This document shows, piece after piece, positions 1-7,181 of a stretch of DNA of 64,000 bases; position 1 is the first letter of the stretch, and each line of letters starts with the position of its first letter. The DNA lies in NCBI GenBank assembly GCA_028293625.1, contig JAQGOL010000012.1, positions 1 through 64,000 of the forward strand, in the 5' to 3' direction. Under the pieces are notes generated by a model that worked only from the letters and a program-made list of their open reading frames with translations, did no database searches and was not told the origin of the DNA. The position numbers and the translations under genes are program-made. Origin of the DNA: Chthoniobacteraceae bacterium (GTDB lineage Bacteria > Verrucomicrobiota > Verrucomicrobiia > Chthoniobacterales > Chthoniobacteraceae).

Positions 1-146
1 ACTTCGAGTTCTCGAGCGAGTTGGGCGACGGCACGCCCGCTTTCCATCAACTCCACGGCTTGGCGTTTAAAGGCTTCCGTAAAGGAGCGTCGGCTCTCGG
101 GGTTCTTAAGGATTTGGGATTGCACGGGGGTCTGTTTCACTTTCAT
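1..146 (-). CDS. IS3-family transposase OrfA, N-terminal part (runs off window)
   Basis: Reading the reverse strand from ATG at 146 gives about 48 residues that run off the left edge. They contain RRSFTEAFKRQAVELM and AVAQLARELEV, the helix-turn-helix start of IS3-family OrfA proteins (HTH_Tnp_1), which bind the element ends. The start lies 33 bp inside a plausible IS terminus at 179, the usual IS3 layout. OrfB and the other end would lie outside the window, so activity cannot be judged. The family call is firm; the subgroup is not determined. Confidence 0.85.
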   Translation of the reverse strand, partial: MKVKQTPVQSQILKNPESRRSFTEAFKRQAVELMESGRAVAQLARELE

Positions 147-179
147 TGGTATCGTCCAGATACCCGCCCCTTGTGTCCA
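1..179 (-). mobile_element. End of an IS3-family insertion sequence
   Basis: The orfA start is preceded on the reverse strand by a terminus beginning TGGACACAAGGGGCGGG at 179. It has the 5'-TG start and the G-rich inner part typical of IS3-family terminal inverted repeats. Sequence to the right of 179 belongs to the next gene's leader. The opposite terminus and the target duplication are outside the window, so the exact end is inferred from one side only. Confidence 0.65.
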
Positions 180-217
180 CTAAAGCGGAGCAAGCTCAGG
201 TGTTCCGCATACGCTCT

Positions 218-523
218 ATGAAAATCGAATTATTCAGTAGTGCCTCTGATGGCTTTCCGTGGGGGTTGTTTGCGCTTTGGGGTATTATTTGGCTCGGCGT
301 TCTCTATCGAATTCTGACTCGCGACGATTTCGACACGGCTTCCAAAATCCTTTGGACTATGGTTGTCATCTTTGTTCCTATCTTTGGCATACCTCTCTAT
401 TGGTTTGCTGCTCCGAGTTTGAAGAGTTCGCGTCACCAGCAAAAAGTAGATCAAACTGTTCTCGGGAGCGATGTCTCCGGCACTCCGTGGGCCAGCAACC
501 CTGGATTCACTAATGAAAAGTGA
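218..523 (+). CDS. Small membrane protein with PLDc_N-like domain
   Basis: 101 residues. Two hydrophobic segments (about residues 13-30 and 45-65) enclose LTRDDF and end in a V-F-I-P-I-F-G-I-P-L-Y-W-F stretch. This is the pattern of the phospholipase D/cardiolipin synthase N-terminal domain (PLDc_N) seen in short stand-alone membrane proteins; no catalytic HKD motif is present. ATG 218 was chosen over an upstream in-frame ATG at 146 because that one overlaps the IS terminus and adds a non-membrane leader. The base composition is less GC-rich than the chromosome to the right. A copy of the local repeat begins 16 nt after the stop. The role is unknown. Confidence 0.6.
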   Translation: MKIELFSSASDGFPWGLFALWGIIWLGVLYRILTRDDFDTASKILWTMVVIFVPIFGIPLYWFAAPSLKSSRHQQKVDQTVLGSDVSGTPWASNPGFTNEK

Positions 524-538
524 ACTTCAATCGTCGAA

Positions 539-605
539 CCCTGAAGTTTGTTCCGGTGCGGCGCAGCCGAGATCTGTAAAACCACTTTCGGGGAACCGGC
601 AGTGC
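539..605 (+). repeat. Dispersed gene-end repeat, copy 1
   Basis: The core CCTGAAGTTTGTTCCGG (540-556) is followed by GAGATCTG and ACTTTCGGGGAACCGGCAGT. It aligns over its whole length with copy 3 (2305-2369) and at the core with copy 2 (1512-1529). It can fold through TTCCGGT against ACCGG. It lies just behind the stop of the preceding small gene. Confidence 0.6.
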
Positions 606-636
606 TGCTTCCATGGCAAAATAGGACGCGCACTCT

Positions 637-1047
637 ATGAAAAAAAGTAGAATAGCCATCGTGTGTGGAATAACTGGCGTCATTGCGATGGCCGGATTGA
701 TCATTATCCCGCGGCATCGAGAGCGAGTCCACGTCCGTAATCGAGTCGAGGGCATGCGCCGCGTTTTGAAAAGCGGCGATATGCAAGGTGTCGCCGCTTT
801 TGTGCTCCCGAAGAGACCAGACGACCAAGCCCAAAAACTTTTGCCGCACTACCGAATTCCACTGGAGGATTACCGGATGCGCGTTGGCACCGATGACTCC
901 GTTCCCTTTATCTGGATCAGCGGAGATACCGCCAACGTGATTCCCCGCGTGGAATATCATTTCGGGATTCTACCCGGAGGCAACTCGCTCGAAATGAGGA
1001 AAGAAAATGGCGAGTGGTATTTTACCGGAAGACTTTTCATCGACTGA
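637..1047 (+). CDS. Hypothetical protein with N-terminal membrane anchor
   Basis: 136 residues. A charged MKKSR start is followed by one hydrophobic segment (about residues 6-24, IAIVCGITGVIAMAGLIII), then a soluble region rich in R, E and aromatic residues (DYRMRVGTDDSVPFIWISGD, EWYFTGRLFID). This fits a signal anchor with an extracytoplasmic domain. I recognise no family. An attC-like element begins 12 nt after the stop, so this could be the gene of an integron cassette (inference). Confidence 0.55.
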   Translation: MKKSRIAIVCGITGVIAMAGLIIIPRHRERVHVRNRVEGMRRVLKSGDMQGVAAFVLPKRPDDQAQKLLPHYRIPLEDYRMRVGTDDSVPFIWISGDTANVIPRVEYHFGILPGGNSLEMRKENGEWYFTGRLFID

Positions 1048-1059
1048 TCAACCAACGTA

Positions 1060-1158
1060 GCCTAACCAGCGCTCCACTCGACAGCACAGGGCCAAGGAAC
1101 TCCCTCTGAATCCCAGCGTTTCTCGCCCTCCGCTGTGAGTAAGCTTCTTTCGTTAGGC
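1060..1158 (+). other. attC-like recombination site (candidate)
   Basis: GCCTAAC (1060-1066) matches the R'' box consensus RYYYAAC, and GTTAGGC (1152-1158) matches the R' box GTTRRRY; the two are exact reverse complements 99 bp apart overall. Between them CTCGACAGCACAGGGC (1077-1092) pairs with GCCCTCCGCTGTGAG (1125-1139), with one bulged G and a two-base mismatch, as in folded attC sites with extrahelical bases. Orientation and position behind a small + strand gene fit a cassette end. Spacers between the outer and inner boxes are longer than in canonical attC, and no integrase is visible. Confidence 0.45.
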
Positions 1159-1231
1159 GTGCAGAGCATCTTTCCCGAACGCGAGCCAATCTCCACAAAT
1201 TTTCTAAAAAACCAACAATCGTACACAACGG

Positions 1232-1510
1232 ATGAAGTCCATATCCATCACCACCATCATCTGCGGCACTGCCCTTATTGTCGCTCCAATCGTCCAGAAC
1301 ATTCTGACCCTGCACATGGTCGCAAGTCTCATGGCGCAGACACACGAACGCGTTGATATGACAGGCCCTCTGAGCAATTCTTACAGTTCTTGGTGCCTTT
1401 TCATTGGCGTCTGTGTTATCATTAGTGGTCTGCTTGTTGGATTGCGATTTCGGAGCGCGCCGGAGAATCACAATTCGATAGGTTCCCATGTGGCAACAAG
1501 CAACGCCTAA
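1232..1510 (+). CDS. Small two-helix membrane protein, unknown function
   Basis: 92 residues with two hydrophobic segments (about 5-30 and 50-72) and a short polar tail. No family is recognised. It follows the attC-like element by about 70 bp and its stop codon is contained in GCCTAAC (1505-1511), directly before copy 2 of the local repeat. Like its neighbours it is an orphan small gene on the + strand in a compositionally distinct stretch. ATG 1232 is the only start that keeps the first helix intact. Confidence 0.5.
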   Translation: MKSISITTIICGTALIVAPIVQNILTLHMVASLMAQTHERVDMTGPLSNSYSSWCLFIGVCVIISGLLVGLRFRSAPENHNSIGSHVATSNA

Positions 1511-1511
1511 C

Positions 1512-1556
1512 CCTGAAGTTTCGTTCCGGCGCAGCCCGAAATGAAACTGCTTCAAC
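1512..1556 (+). repeat. Dispersed gene-end repeat, copy 2
   Basis: CCTGAAGTTTCGTTCCGG (1512-1529) repeats the core of copies 1 and 3. Here GTTTCGTTCCGG can pair with the following CCCGAAATGAAAC to form a short hairpin. It begins one base after the stop of the preceding gene. The remaining bases up to the next gene (to 1729) show no recognisable feature. Confidence 0.55.
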
Positions 1557-1729
1557 GAATGAAGAGTTTCCCGAGTGGAGAGCTGCCTATTCCCGTTCAA
1601 GCCCATGCCATACAGGCGTTGCTGCCACCCGTGGCTTGATGTTATCCTTTCCGCCTTGGTCGGGTAAATGCTCGGGAAGGCGTTGACTGCTCGATAAGAA
1701 TGTCAGGCGACTTAGGCGCGTAGCGTACA

Positions 1730-2309
1730 ATGAAATCCACAAAACTCAGCCCAGGCCAGTATCGCATCGAATCAGCCATTGGTACGTTCATCGTGCAAGC
1801 TTCAGAACGCGGCCTCCACAGACTACCAATGGGGCGTCTTCACGGACGAACTTAAGGTGCTTGAGTTGGGCTACACCAAGTCTGACTGCGAGTATGCAGT
1901 GGAGACATGGGAGCAAGGCACACCGATTCCAGACCCGCAAGATTACGACCTTCGCTTTCCCTCTTACATTGGCTCCAAACGCCTCGACCCGGGCACATAC
2001 CGGATGGAGACGCCTGTCGGCACCTTCCTTATACGAAAACTACCAGACCGCAAACGCGGTGAGTTTCAGTGGGGCATCTTTTCCGAGCAGGATGAGTTTT
2101 TCGCCGATGATCTCACCCGTGCAGATTGCGAGTCGCTCGTGCGCGACTGGGTAGCCCACGGCCTCAGGCCATCTGCGACGCGCCTTCCTGTCCAGCGCGT
2201 CAATGCCGCCATAGTGCCCCATACTAAATCCGGGTGTCTTGGGTGCATAGCAGCCCTCGTTTTGCCTTTCGCCTATGCTTTCTGGCGTGCCATCCAAGTC
2301 GCCTCCTGA
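1730..2309 (+). pseudogene. Two-module hypothetical protein, broken by a frameshift
   Basis: The frame from ATG 1730 gives LSPGQYRIESAIGTFIV and then stops. The frame open to 2309 continues with YQWGVFTDELKVLELGYTKSDCEYAVETW. A second complete module follows in one frame: LDPGTYRMETPVGTFLIRKL, then FQWGIFSEQ and TRADCESLVRDW. Aligning the modules places a frame change between about 1793 and 1828 (37 nt lie where a whole number of codons is expected). The C-terminus ends in a hydrophobic segment (CLGCIAALVLPFAYAFW). It may be a pseudogene or a consensus error. The module family is not recognised. Confidence 0.6.
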
Positions 2310-2369
2310 AGTTTCGTTCCGGCAGTTGCGAGCTGGGATCTGCAAGGGGGCTTTCGGGCAACCAGCAGT
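2305..2369 (+). repeat. Dispersed gene-end repeat, copy 3
   Basis: CCTGAAGTTTCGTTCCGG (2305-2322) contains the stop codon of the preceding gene (TGA, 2307-2309). It continues as GGGATCTGC and GGGCTTTCGGGCAACCAGCAGT, parallel to copy 1. From here to 2511, where the next gene ends on the other strand, I see no gene or second attC box. Confidence 0.6.
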
Positions 2370-2511
2370 TCTAAATTGTGGCAACAAAGAACGCTTTTGA
2401 TATGGGTGCCGCATCGGTTTATGGCTCAATCCACCCCAATTTTCGATGCCTACAGCTTGGTGATTTCCACGCGGTGGAACGAACAAGAAGCGGCCTTTAC
2501 CGCGGGTGCGC

Positions 2512-3282
2512 TCACTCAATGTGAGGTGCCAGATTCGGGACGACTTTCTTGAGCTCGTGGGCAACCATCCGGCCGAAGATCCGGCTGCCTTTTTCGTTCA
2601 AATGCGTGCCGTCCACCTGCTGTCCGCTGGTGTCTGCGGAGGGATTGGTCGGGTCGGCATTCTTTAACGGCGAAATCTCCAGGACTCCTTCCTTGCCCAT
2701 TTTTTCATACTCAGCGATCGACAAGGCGTGCAGGTCAATCAGCGGGACATTTTTCTCGGCGGCGATCGCCTTCACGGCATCGGCCCAAGGTTCCAGTTGA
2801 GGATTGATCTTTCCGTCGGCTCTCCAAGTTCGGCGGCTCAAGGAAGTCACCAGCACCGGTTTGATGTCGGCGGCAATGGCTTCCTCCACATATTGCGTCA
2901 TGTATTGCCTGTAGGTGGTTTGCGGGTCGGTTGCGCGCTCGCCGTGGCCGGGCTGATCGTTGTGGCCGAATTGGATCAGCACGTAGTCGGGTCGCATATC
3001 CAGAACCTTCTTCCATGAACTTTCTTTGATAAAGCTGCTGGAACTCCGCCCGCCCCTGGCGACATTGATGACCTGCACGTCGTCTTTCGTCGCGTTAGCG
3101 AAGCCTTTACCCCAGCCGGCGTTGTCGGTCACCGTCGAATCGCCTGCGAGAACGATATGGATTTTACCGGGCTGGAGAGCGGGTGTTGCCGGCTCTTCCG
3201 CCAAACTCGATGCGCCCAGCGCTAAGAACACTGCGGCGATGGCGCTAAAGGCAACCATTTCATTGAGCAGCTTGGTAGTCAT
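2512..3282 (-). CDS. Secreted rhamnogalacturonan acetylesterase (CE12, SGNH hydrolase)
   Basis: 256 residues with a signal peptide (hydrophobic to about 27, ending SSLAEE). SGNH blocks are all present: GDSTVTDNAGWG with the nucleophile Ser, NVARGGRSS, FGHND, and DGTHLNEKG near the C-terminus carrying the Asp/His pair. The GDSTVTD form is typical of rhamnogalacturonan acetylesterases (RhgT/YesT type), which remove acetyl groups from pectin backbones so that lyases and hydrolases can act. It is the last gene of the pectin locus, 50 nt after the pectinesterase gene and in the same direction. Confidence 0.85.
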   Translation of the reverse strand: MTTKLLNEMVAFSAIAAVFLALGASSLAEEPATPALQPGKIHIVLAGDSTVTDNAGWGKGFANATKDDVQVINVARGGRSSSSFIKESSWKKVLDMRPDYVLIQFGHNDQPGHGERATDPQTTYRQYMTQYVEEAIAADIKPVLVTSLSRRTWRADGKINPQLEPWADAVKAIAAEKNVPLIDLHALSIAEYEKMGKEGVLEISPLKNADPTNPSADTSGQQVDGTHLNEKGSRIFGRMVAHELKKVVPNLAPHIE

Positions 3283-3332
3283 TCAGATGAAGGGCAAATA
3301 GATCATGAACTAAGCCGTATGCCGACATTTCC

Positions 3333-4397
3333 CTACTTCGCTGGTTCATCTGCTGGGTTCCAGTCGTCCTTGCCCGCGAGCACCGTTTTGGCCGTGATAT
3401 TGGCCGCCTCCTCCTTGCTCAGCCGCTTTGCCCACGCCACACGCTGCTCCGGTTGCACACCGGGTCCAGTATTGCCAAACTCAGCAAAACGCGTTGTGGC
3501 TTCGTTTTCCGTTTTCCCCCAGTTGCTCCATCCCTCGGGCTTAATGTGGTCGCCCATCTCGCACTCGATGAACGCCACGCTGCCATACGGCCGCCACGGG
3601 CGGCCAAGATGTGCGTTTGGAAGCTTCCACACTGTCGCCGGTGTTAGGCCCGCAGGGTCCACCCATGGGACTGCGTCTCCGGTGAGTTTGCAACGCAGGA
3701 ACACGAAGCCGAAAGGCCGCTCGGGTGGTGTGCTGGCGGCAGTGACATAGCCGCCATTTTTGCTGTGGAGGTGGCACTGGTCGAAGACCGCAATCCCGTC
3801 GCCGTAGATGAAGTCCACCCGCCCTTCGATGTAGCAGTCCTTGAAATACTGCCGACCTTTGTTCACCATCAATGTGTCCTGCCAGCCAAGCAGTCGGCAG
3901 TTGCTGAAAACCACGCGGTCTGCGTCCACGCGAACGGCCAGACCTTGCCCGTGGTCGCCTGAGGTGTTGCGAAATGTAATGTTCTCCGCGCGAAAGCCAT
4001 CGCCCCGAATATGAACTCCGGGGTTCGTCCCATCAGCCCCGACGGGAATCGGATCCTTCACGTTCCTACCCCAAGTGATGATGGTTGATTGAGCATTGTC
4101 ACCCTTGAATGTCATCAACGTTTTACTGGTTGGCACCACAACTGGGCCTTCATAAATGCCAGCTCTGACACGGAGAATCACGCGCTCGGAACCCATTGCG
4201 GGCACGGCCGCAACCGCCTCCTGCAGTGTCTTGAAATCGCCGCTTCCGTCCGCAGCCACCGTGATGGATTTCTCGGCCGCAAACAATGATGCGGAGCCAA
4301 AGAACAGGATGAGCGAGCAGGCGGCAAGCGCGTAGGCTATGTTCACGAAGATGGGAGGTTGTAACATATGTGATCGAGAAGTGTGGGTGTTTGTCAT
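3333..4397 (-). CDS. Secreted pectinesterase (CE8)
   Basis: 354 residues, right-handed beta-helix pectin methylesterase. ITVAADGSGDFKTLQEAV near the mature N-terminus, GWQDTL, GRVDFIYGDGIAVFDQC (catalytic Asp) and LGRPWRPYG (substrate-binding Arg/Trp) are the family motifs. It hydrolyses methyl esters of homogalacturonan, producing polygalacturonate for the GH28 enzymes of the locus. ATG 4397 overlaps the stop of uxaC as ATGA, which supports this start over the upstream extension; a second ATG at 4367 sits closer to the signal peptide and is an alternative. The signal peptide ends near SLFAAE. Confidence 0.88.
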   Translation of the reverse strand: MTNTHTSRSHMLQPPIFVNIAYALAACSLILFFGSASLFAAEKSITVAADGSGDFKTLQEAVAAVPAMGSERVILRVRAGIYEGPVVVPTSKTLMTFKGDNAQSTIITWGRNVKDPIPVGADGTNPGVHIRGDGFRAENITFRNTSGDHGQGLAVRVDADRVVFSNCRLLGWQDTLMVNKGRQYFKDCYIEGRVDFIYGDGIAVFDQCHLHSKNGGYVTAASTPPERPFGFVFLRCKLTGDAVPWVDPAGLTPATVWKLPNAHLGRPWRPYGSVAFIECEMGDHIKPEGWSNWGKTENEATTRFAEFGNTGPGVQPEQRVAWAKRLSKEEAANITAKTVLAGKDDWNPADEPAK

Positions 4398-5827
4398 GGT
4401 GGAAATGCGAAGTATTGCCGTGCATTTGCGTGGCAGATGGCGCGCACGAGCGGGCCGAGCAGCGTGTCGTCGTTCGGCAATTCGCCTGCTTCGATGTCGC
4501 GGCCGAGCAGGTTGCACAGCACGCGGCGGAAATACTCGTGGCGCGGGTAGGACATGAAGGAGCGAGAATCAGTCACCATGCCGACGAAGCGCGAGAGCAG
4601 ACCGAGGTTGGAGAGGGAGTTGAACTGCCACTCCATCGCTTCCTTCTGATCGAGGAACCACCAGCCGCTGCCGAGCTGCACCTTGCCGGGAATGCTCCCA
4701 TCCTGAAAATTGCCGAGCATCGTGGCGAAGACGTAATTATCCGCCGGATTGAGGTTGTAGAGGATTGTTTTTGGCAGGGAGTTCTCACGGTCGAGCCTAT
4801 CGAGGAAGGCAGCAAGCGCAGTGGCCTGCGGAAAGTCGCCGATCGAGTCGAAGCCGGTGTCGGGGCCGAGCGTGCGCAGGAGCCGGGTGTTGTTGTTGCG
4901 CAGTGCCCCGAGGTGAAGCTGCATCGTCCAGCCGCGCTCGGCGTAGAGACACCCCAGGAAGACCATTAGGAACGAGGCAAACTTTGCGTGCTCCTGCGGT
5001 GAGGCCGCGTGGCCTGAGCGCGCGGTCACAAAAATGGCGGCGGCTTCTACTTCGGTACATGGCTCGGCGTAGCAGCGCTCCAGGCCGTGGTCGGAAAGGC
5101 GACAGTCGCGTTCATGGAAGAAGTCGTGGCGCTGGCGCAGCGCGTCGAGCAGCGCGGGGAGCGAGGCAACGCCGCTGCCGCAGATCTCTTCCAGCCGCGC
5201 GATCCAAGCGTTGAAGGACTCGGGACGATTGACGGCGAACGCGGTGTCTGGACGGAAGGTGGGCAGCACCTGTGTCGCGATGCCGCTGCGCGCGATGGCT
5301 TCGTGAAAGCGCAGGTCGTCCGTCGGGTCATCCGTCGTGCAGAGCGTGCTGACGCGGAACTTTTTCAAAATGCCCTGTGTCGAAAACTCCGGCATGGTGA
5401 GCTGCTCATTCGCCCGCTCCCAGATGCGCTCGGCGCTCGATTCATTGAGCAGCTCGGAGATGCCGAAGCATCGCGCGAGCTCCAGGTGGGTCCAGTGATA
5501 GAGTGGGTTTCGCACGGTATGCGGCACGGTCGCGGCCCATGCTTTGAACTTCTCCAGCGGCGACGCATCGCCTGTGCAGAAGCGCTCAGGCACACCGTTC
5601 GAGCGCATCGCGCGCCATTTGTAGTGATCGCCTTCGAGCCAGATCTCAAAGAGGTTCTTGAACTGCCGGTTCTCCGCGATGTCGCGCGGCGAGAGGTGGC
5701 AGTGGTAGTCGAAGATCGGCTCCGGTGCCGCGAACTCGTGGTAGAGCCGGCGAGCCGCGCGTGTGCCTAGTAGGAAGTCTTCGTGAATGAAGGCGCGGGC
5801 CTGCATGGTAGGTGGAGCGAAGCTCAC
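4394..5827 (-). CDS. uxaC: Glucuronate/galacturonate isomerase UxaC
   Basis: 477 residues, full length for uronate isomerase. FDYHCHLSPRDIAENRQF near the N-terminus holds the His-X-His metal ligands of the amidohydrolase-like barrel. Later blocks FVGMVTDSRSFMSYPRHEYFRRVLC and LHLGALRNNNTRL are characteristic. It converts D-galacturonate to D-tagaturonate in the cytoplasm, the first intracellular step after import. GTG 5827 overlaps the preceding gene's stop as GTGA; ATG 5806 (MQARAFIHEDF) is an equally reasonable start. The stop overlaps the pectinesterase start. Confidence 0.95.
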   Translation of the reverse strand: MSFAPPTMQARAFIHEDFLLGTRAARRLYHEFAAPEPIFDYHCHLSPRDIAENRQFKNLFEIWLEGDHYKWRAMRSNGVPERFCTGDASPLEKFKAWAATVPHTVRNPLYHWTHLELARCFGISELLNESSAERIWERANEQLTMPEFSTQGILKKFRVSTLCTTDDPTDDLRFHEAIARSGIATQVLPTFRPDTAFAVNRPESFNAWIARLEEICGSGVASLPALLDALRQRHDFFHERDCRLSDHGLERCYAEPCTEVEAAAIFVTARSGHAASPQEHAKFASFLMVFLGCLYAERGWTMQLHLGALRNNNTRLLRTLGPDTGFDSIGDFPQATALAAFLDRLDRENSLPKTILYNLNPADNYVFATMLGNFQDGSIPGKVQLGSGWWFLDQKEAMEWQFNSLSNLGLLSRFVGMVTDSRSFMSYPRHEYFRRVLCNLLGRDIEAGELPNDDTLLGPLVRAICHANARQYFAFPP

Positions 5828-7161
5828 GGTTTCGCAGCGGGCGGATCGAGCGGTGTGGCGGCCATCCCCTCGACTTGAGCGTTGAACGTGGTGAGGGCCG
5901 CACCCTTTCCGGCGTGAATTACCACGTTCTCGCAGCGAATGTCTTTAGCGTGGTAAACGACCGCGCCGCGGTCTGCTGTGATGCTCAGATTTTTCAACGT
6001 GACGCCCGTGATCGGCTGCTCCCGAAGCCCCCAGATGATGATGGCATTCGGGCAGTCGCTGATCGTGCCGTTCTCAATCATAATGTTTTGCCACTGCGGC
6101 GTCCTGGCTCCCGGCGCCTGGCCTTCGTCCTCGTCGGGGCGGTTCGGCTCCCTCGGGTAGTAGCTGGAAATGAAGATCGGTTTTTCCACGTTCCTCATCG
6201 TTATGTTTTTGAACGTGAGGTTCTCGACCAGGCCCCCGCGGTCGCGGGCCGCCTTCATCCGGATGCCTGAGGTGGTTCCGTCGAATGTCATGTTTTCCAC
6301 GGTGATGTTACGAATGCCGCCCGATGTATAACTGCCAAAGGACAAGCCGTGGCCAACGCCAAGTTTGCAGTCCGACACGAAGACATTTTCCACCCCTGGA
6401 GTCCCTTCCTTATTCGAGGCGCTCGCGAGGAAGACGATGTTATCGTCGCCTGTCGCGATATGGCAGTTGCGGATCACAGCGTTCCGGATGTTCAGATTCA
6501 GCGCGTCGGTATTGGGAGAATCAGCCGGCGCAAGCATGGTCAGGCCTTCAATGGTCACCTCCTTGCACTGGCGCAGTGAGCAGTGCGTGTTCGGAGGATT
6601 GAGCGTTGTGATTCCCTGCAGTTTCACCCGCTCGCAGCGCGTGAAGGCGATCATCTGCGGTCGGCGTGGCTCGGCTTCTGACGCAGCCGTGCCCTTGGTT
6701 TTCCGAAAGGCAGCCCACCATGGCTCGCCTTGCCCGTCGATGGTGCCTTCGCCGCTGATCTGAACATCCTTTGCTTCCGTGGCGGTGATGAACCCCAAGC
6801 GTTCGCGCTTGGTGCCAGCATAGTCATCGCCACGCTGGCTCATCTTGACAGTGGCGCCTTTCACCAAGTGCAGGTCCGTCGCGCTCCGCAGCTCAAATGG
6901 CCCGGTCAGGAAACTACCTTCCGGCACGACGACGTGCCCGCCGCCAGCCTTGGCACATGCTTCGATCGATGCGCGAAAGGCGGCGGTATTCATCGTAGTT
7001 CCGTCGCCCACCGCGCCGAAATCGGTGATCGTAAAGTTGCGCTGTGGGATTGCGGGCGCCTGCGGAACGATGGCCGGTGGCTCCGCGGCCACTACTGGAT
7101 TCATTAGCAGCACCACCGCGCTCGCGATGGCAAAGATGGCGGTGTTGGTTGGTCTTAACAT
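5824..7161 (-). CDS. Secreted polygalacturonase, GH28
   Basis: 445 residues with a signal peptide (about 1-26, ending VVAAEPP). The GH28 catalytic blocks are visible in order: SPNTDALNL (NTD), ATGDDNIVF (paired Asp), GVGHGLSFGS (catalytic-site GHG) and SGIRMKAA (RIK equivalent). The NTDALNL block has Ala where many members have Gly. It hydrolyses alpha-1,4-galacturonosyl bonds of de-esterified pectin outside the cytoplasm. The stop overlaps the uxaC GTG by 4 nt and the regulator gene ends 20 nt upstream, so it is in the same transcription unit. Confidence 0.9.
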   Translation of the reverse strand: MLRPTNTAIFAIASAVVLLMNPVVAAEPPAIVPQAPAIPQRNFTITDFGAVGDGTTMNTAAFRASIEACAKAGGGHVVVPEGSFLTGPFELRSATDLHLVKGATVKMSQRGDDYAGTKRERLGFITATEAKDVQISGEGTIDGQGEPWWAAFRKTKGTAASEAEPRRPQMIAFTRCERVKLQGITTLNPPNTHCSLRQCKEVTIEGLTMLAPADSPNTDALNLNIRNAVIRNCHIATGDDNIVFLASASNKEGTPGVENVFVSDCKLGVGHGLSFGSYTSGGIRNITVENMTFDGTTSGIRMKAARDRGGLVENLTFKNITMRNVEKPIFISSYYPREPNRPDEDEGQAPGARTPQWQNIMIENGTISDCPNAIIIWGLREQPITGVTLKNLSITADRGAVVYHAKDIRCENVVIHAGKGAALTTFNAQVEGMAATPLDPPAAKP

Positions 7162-7181
7162 GCTCTTTATAGATGGGCTTT

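Noticed and set aside
1505-1717. Second attC beginning at GCCTAAC 1505.
   Set aside because: The only possible partner is CTTAGGC at 1711, over 200 bp away and not matching GTTRRRY, with no inner stem.
5087-5770. Long open frame on the + strand opposite uxaC (and similar frames opposite exuT, GH28, CotH and E1 genes).
   Set aside because: They are antisense shadows of GC-rich real genes: no signal peptides, no motifs, and the opposite strand has unmistakable family proteins.
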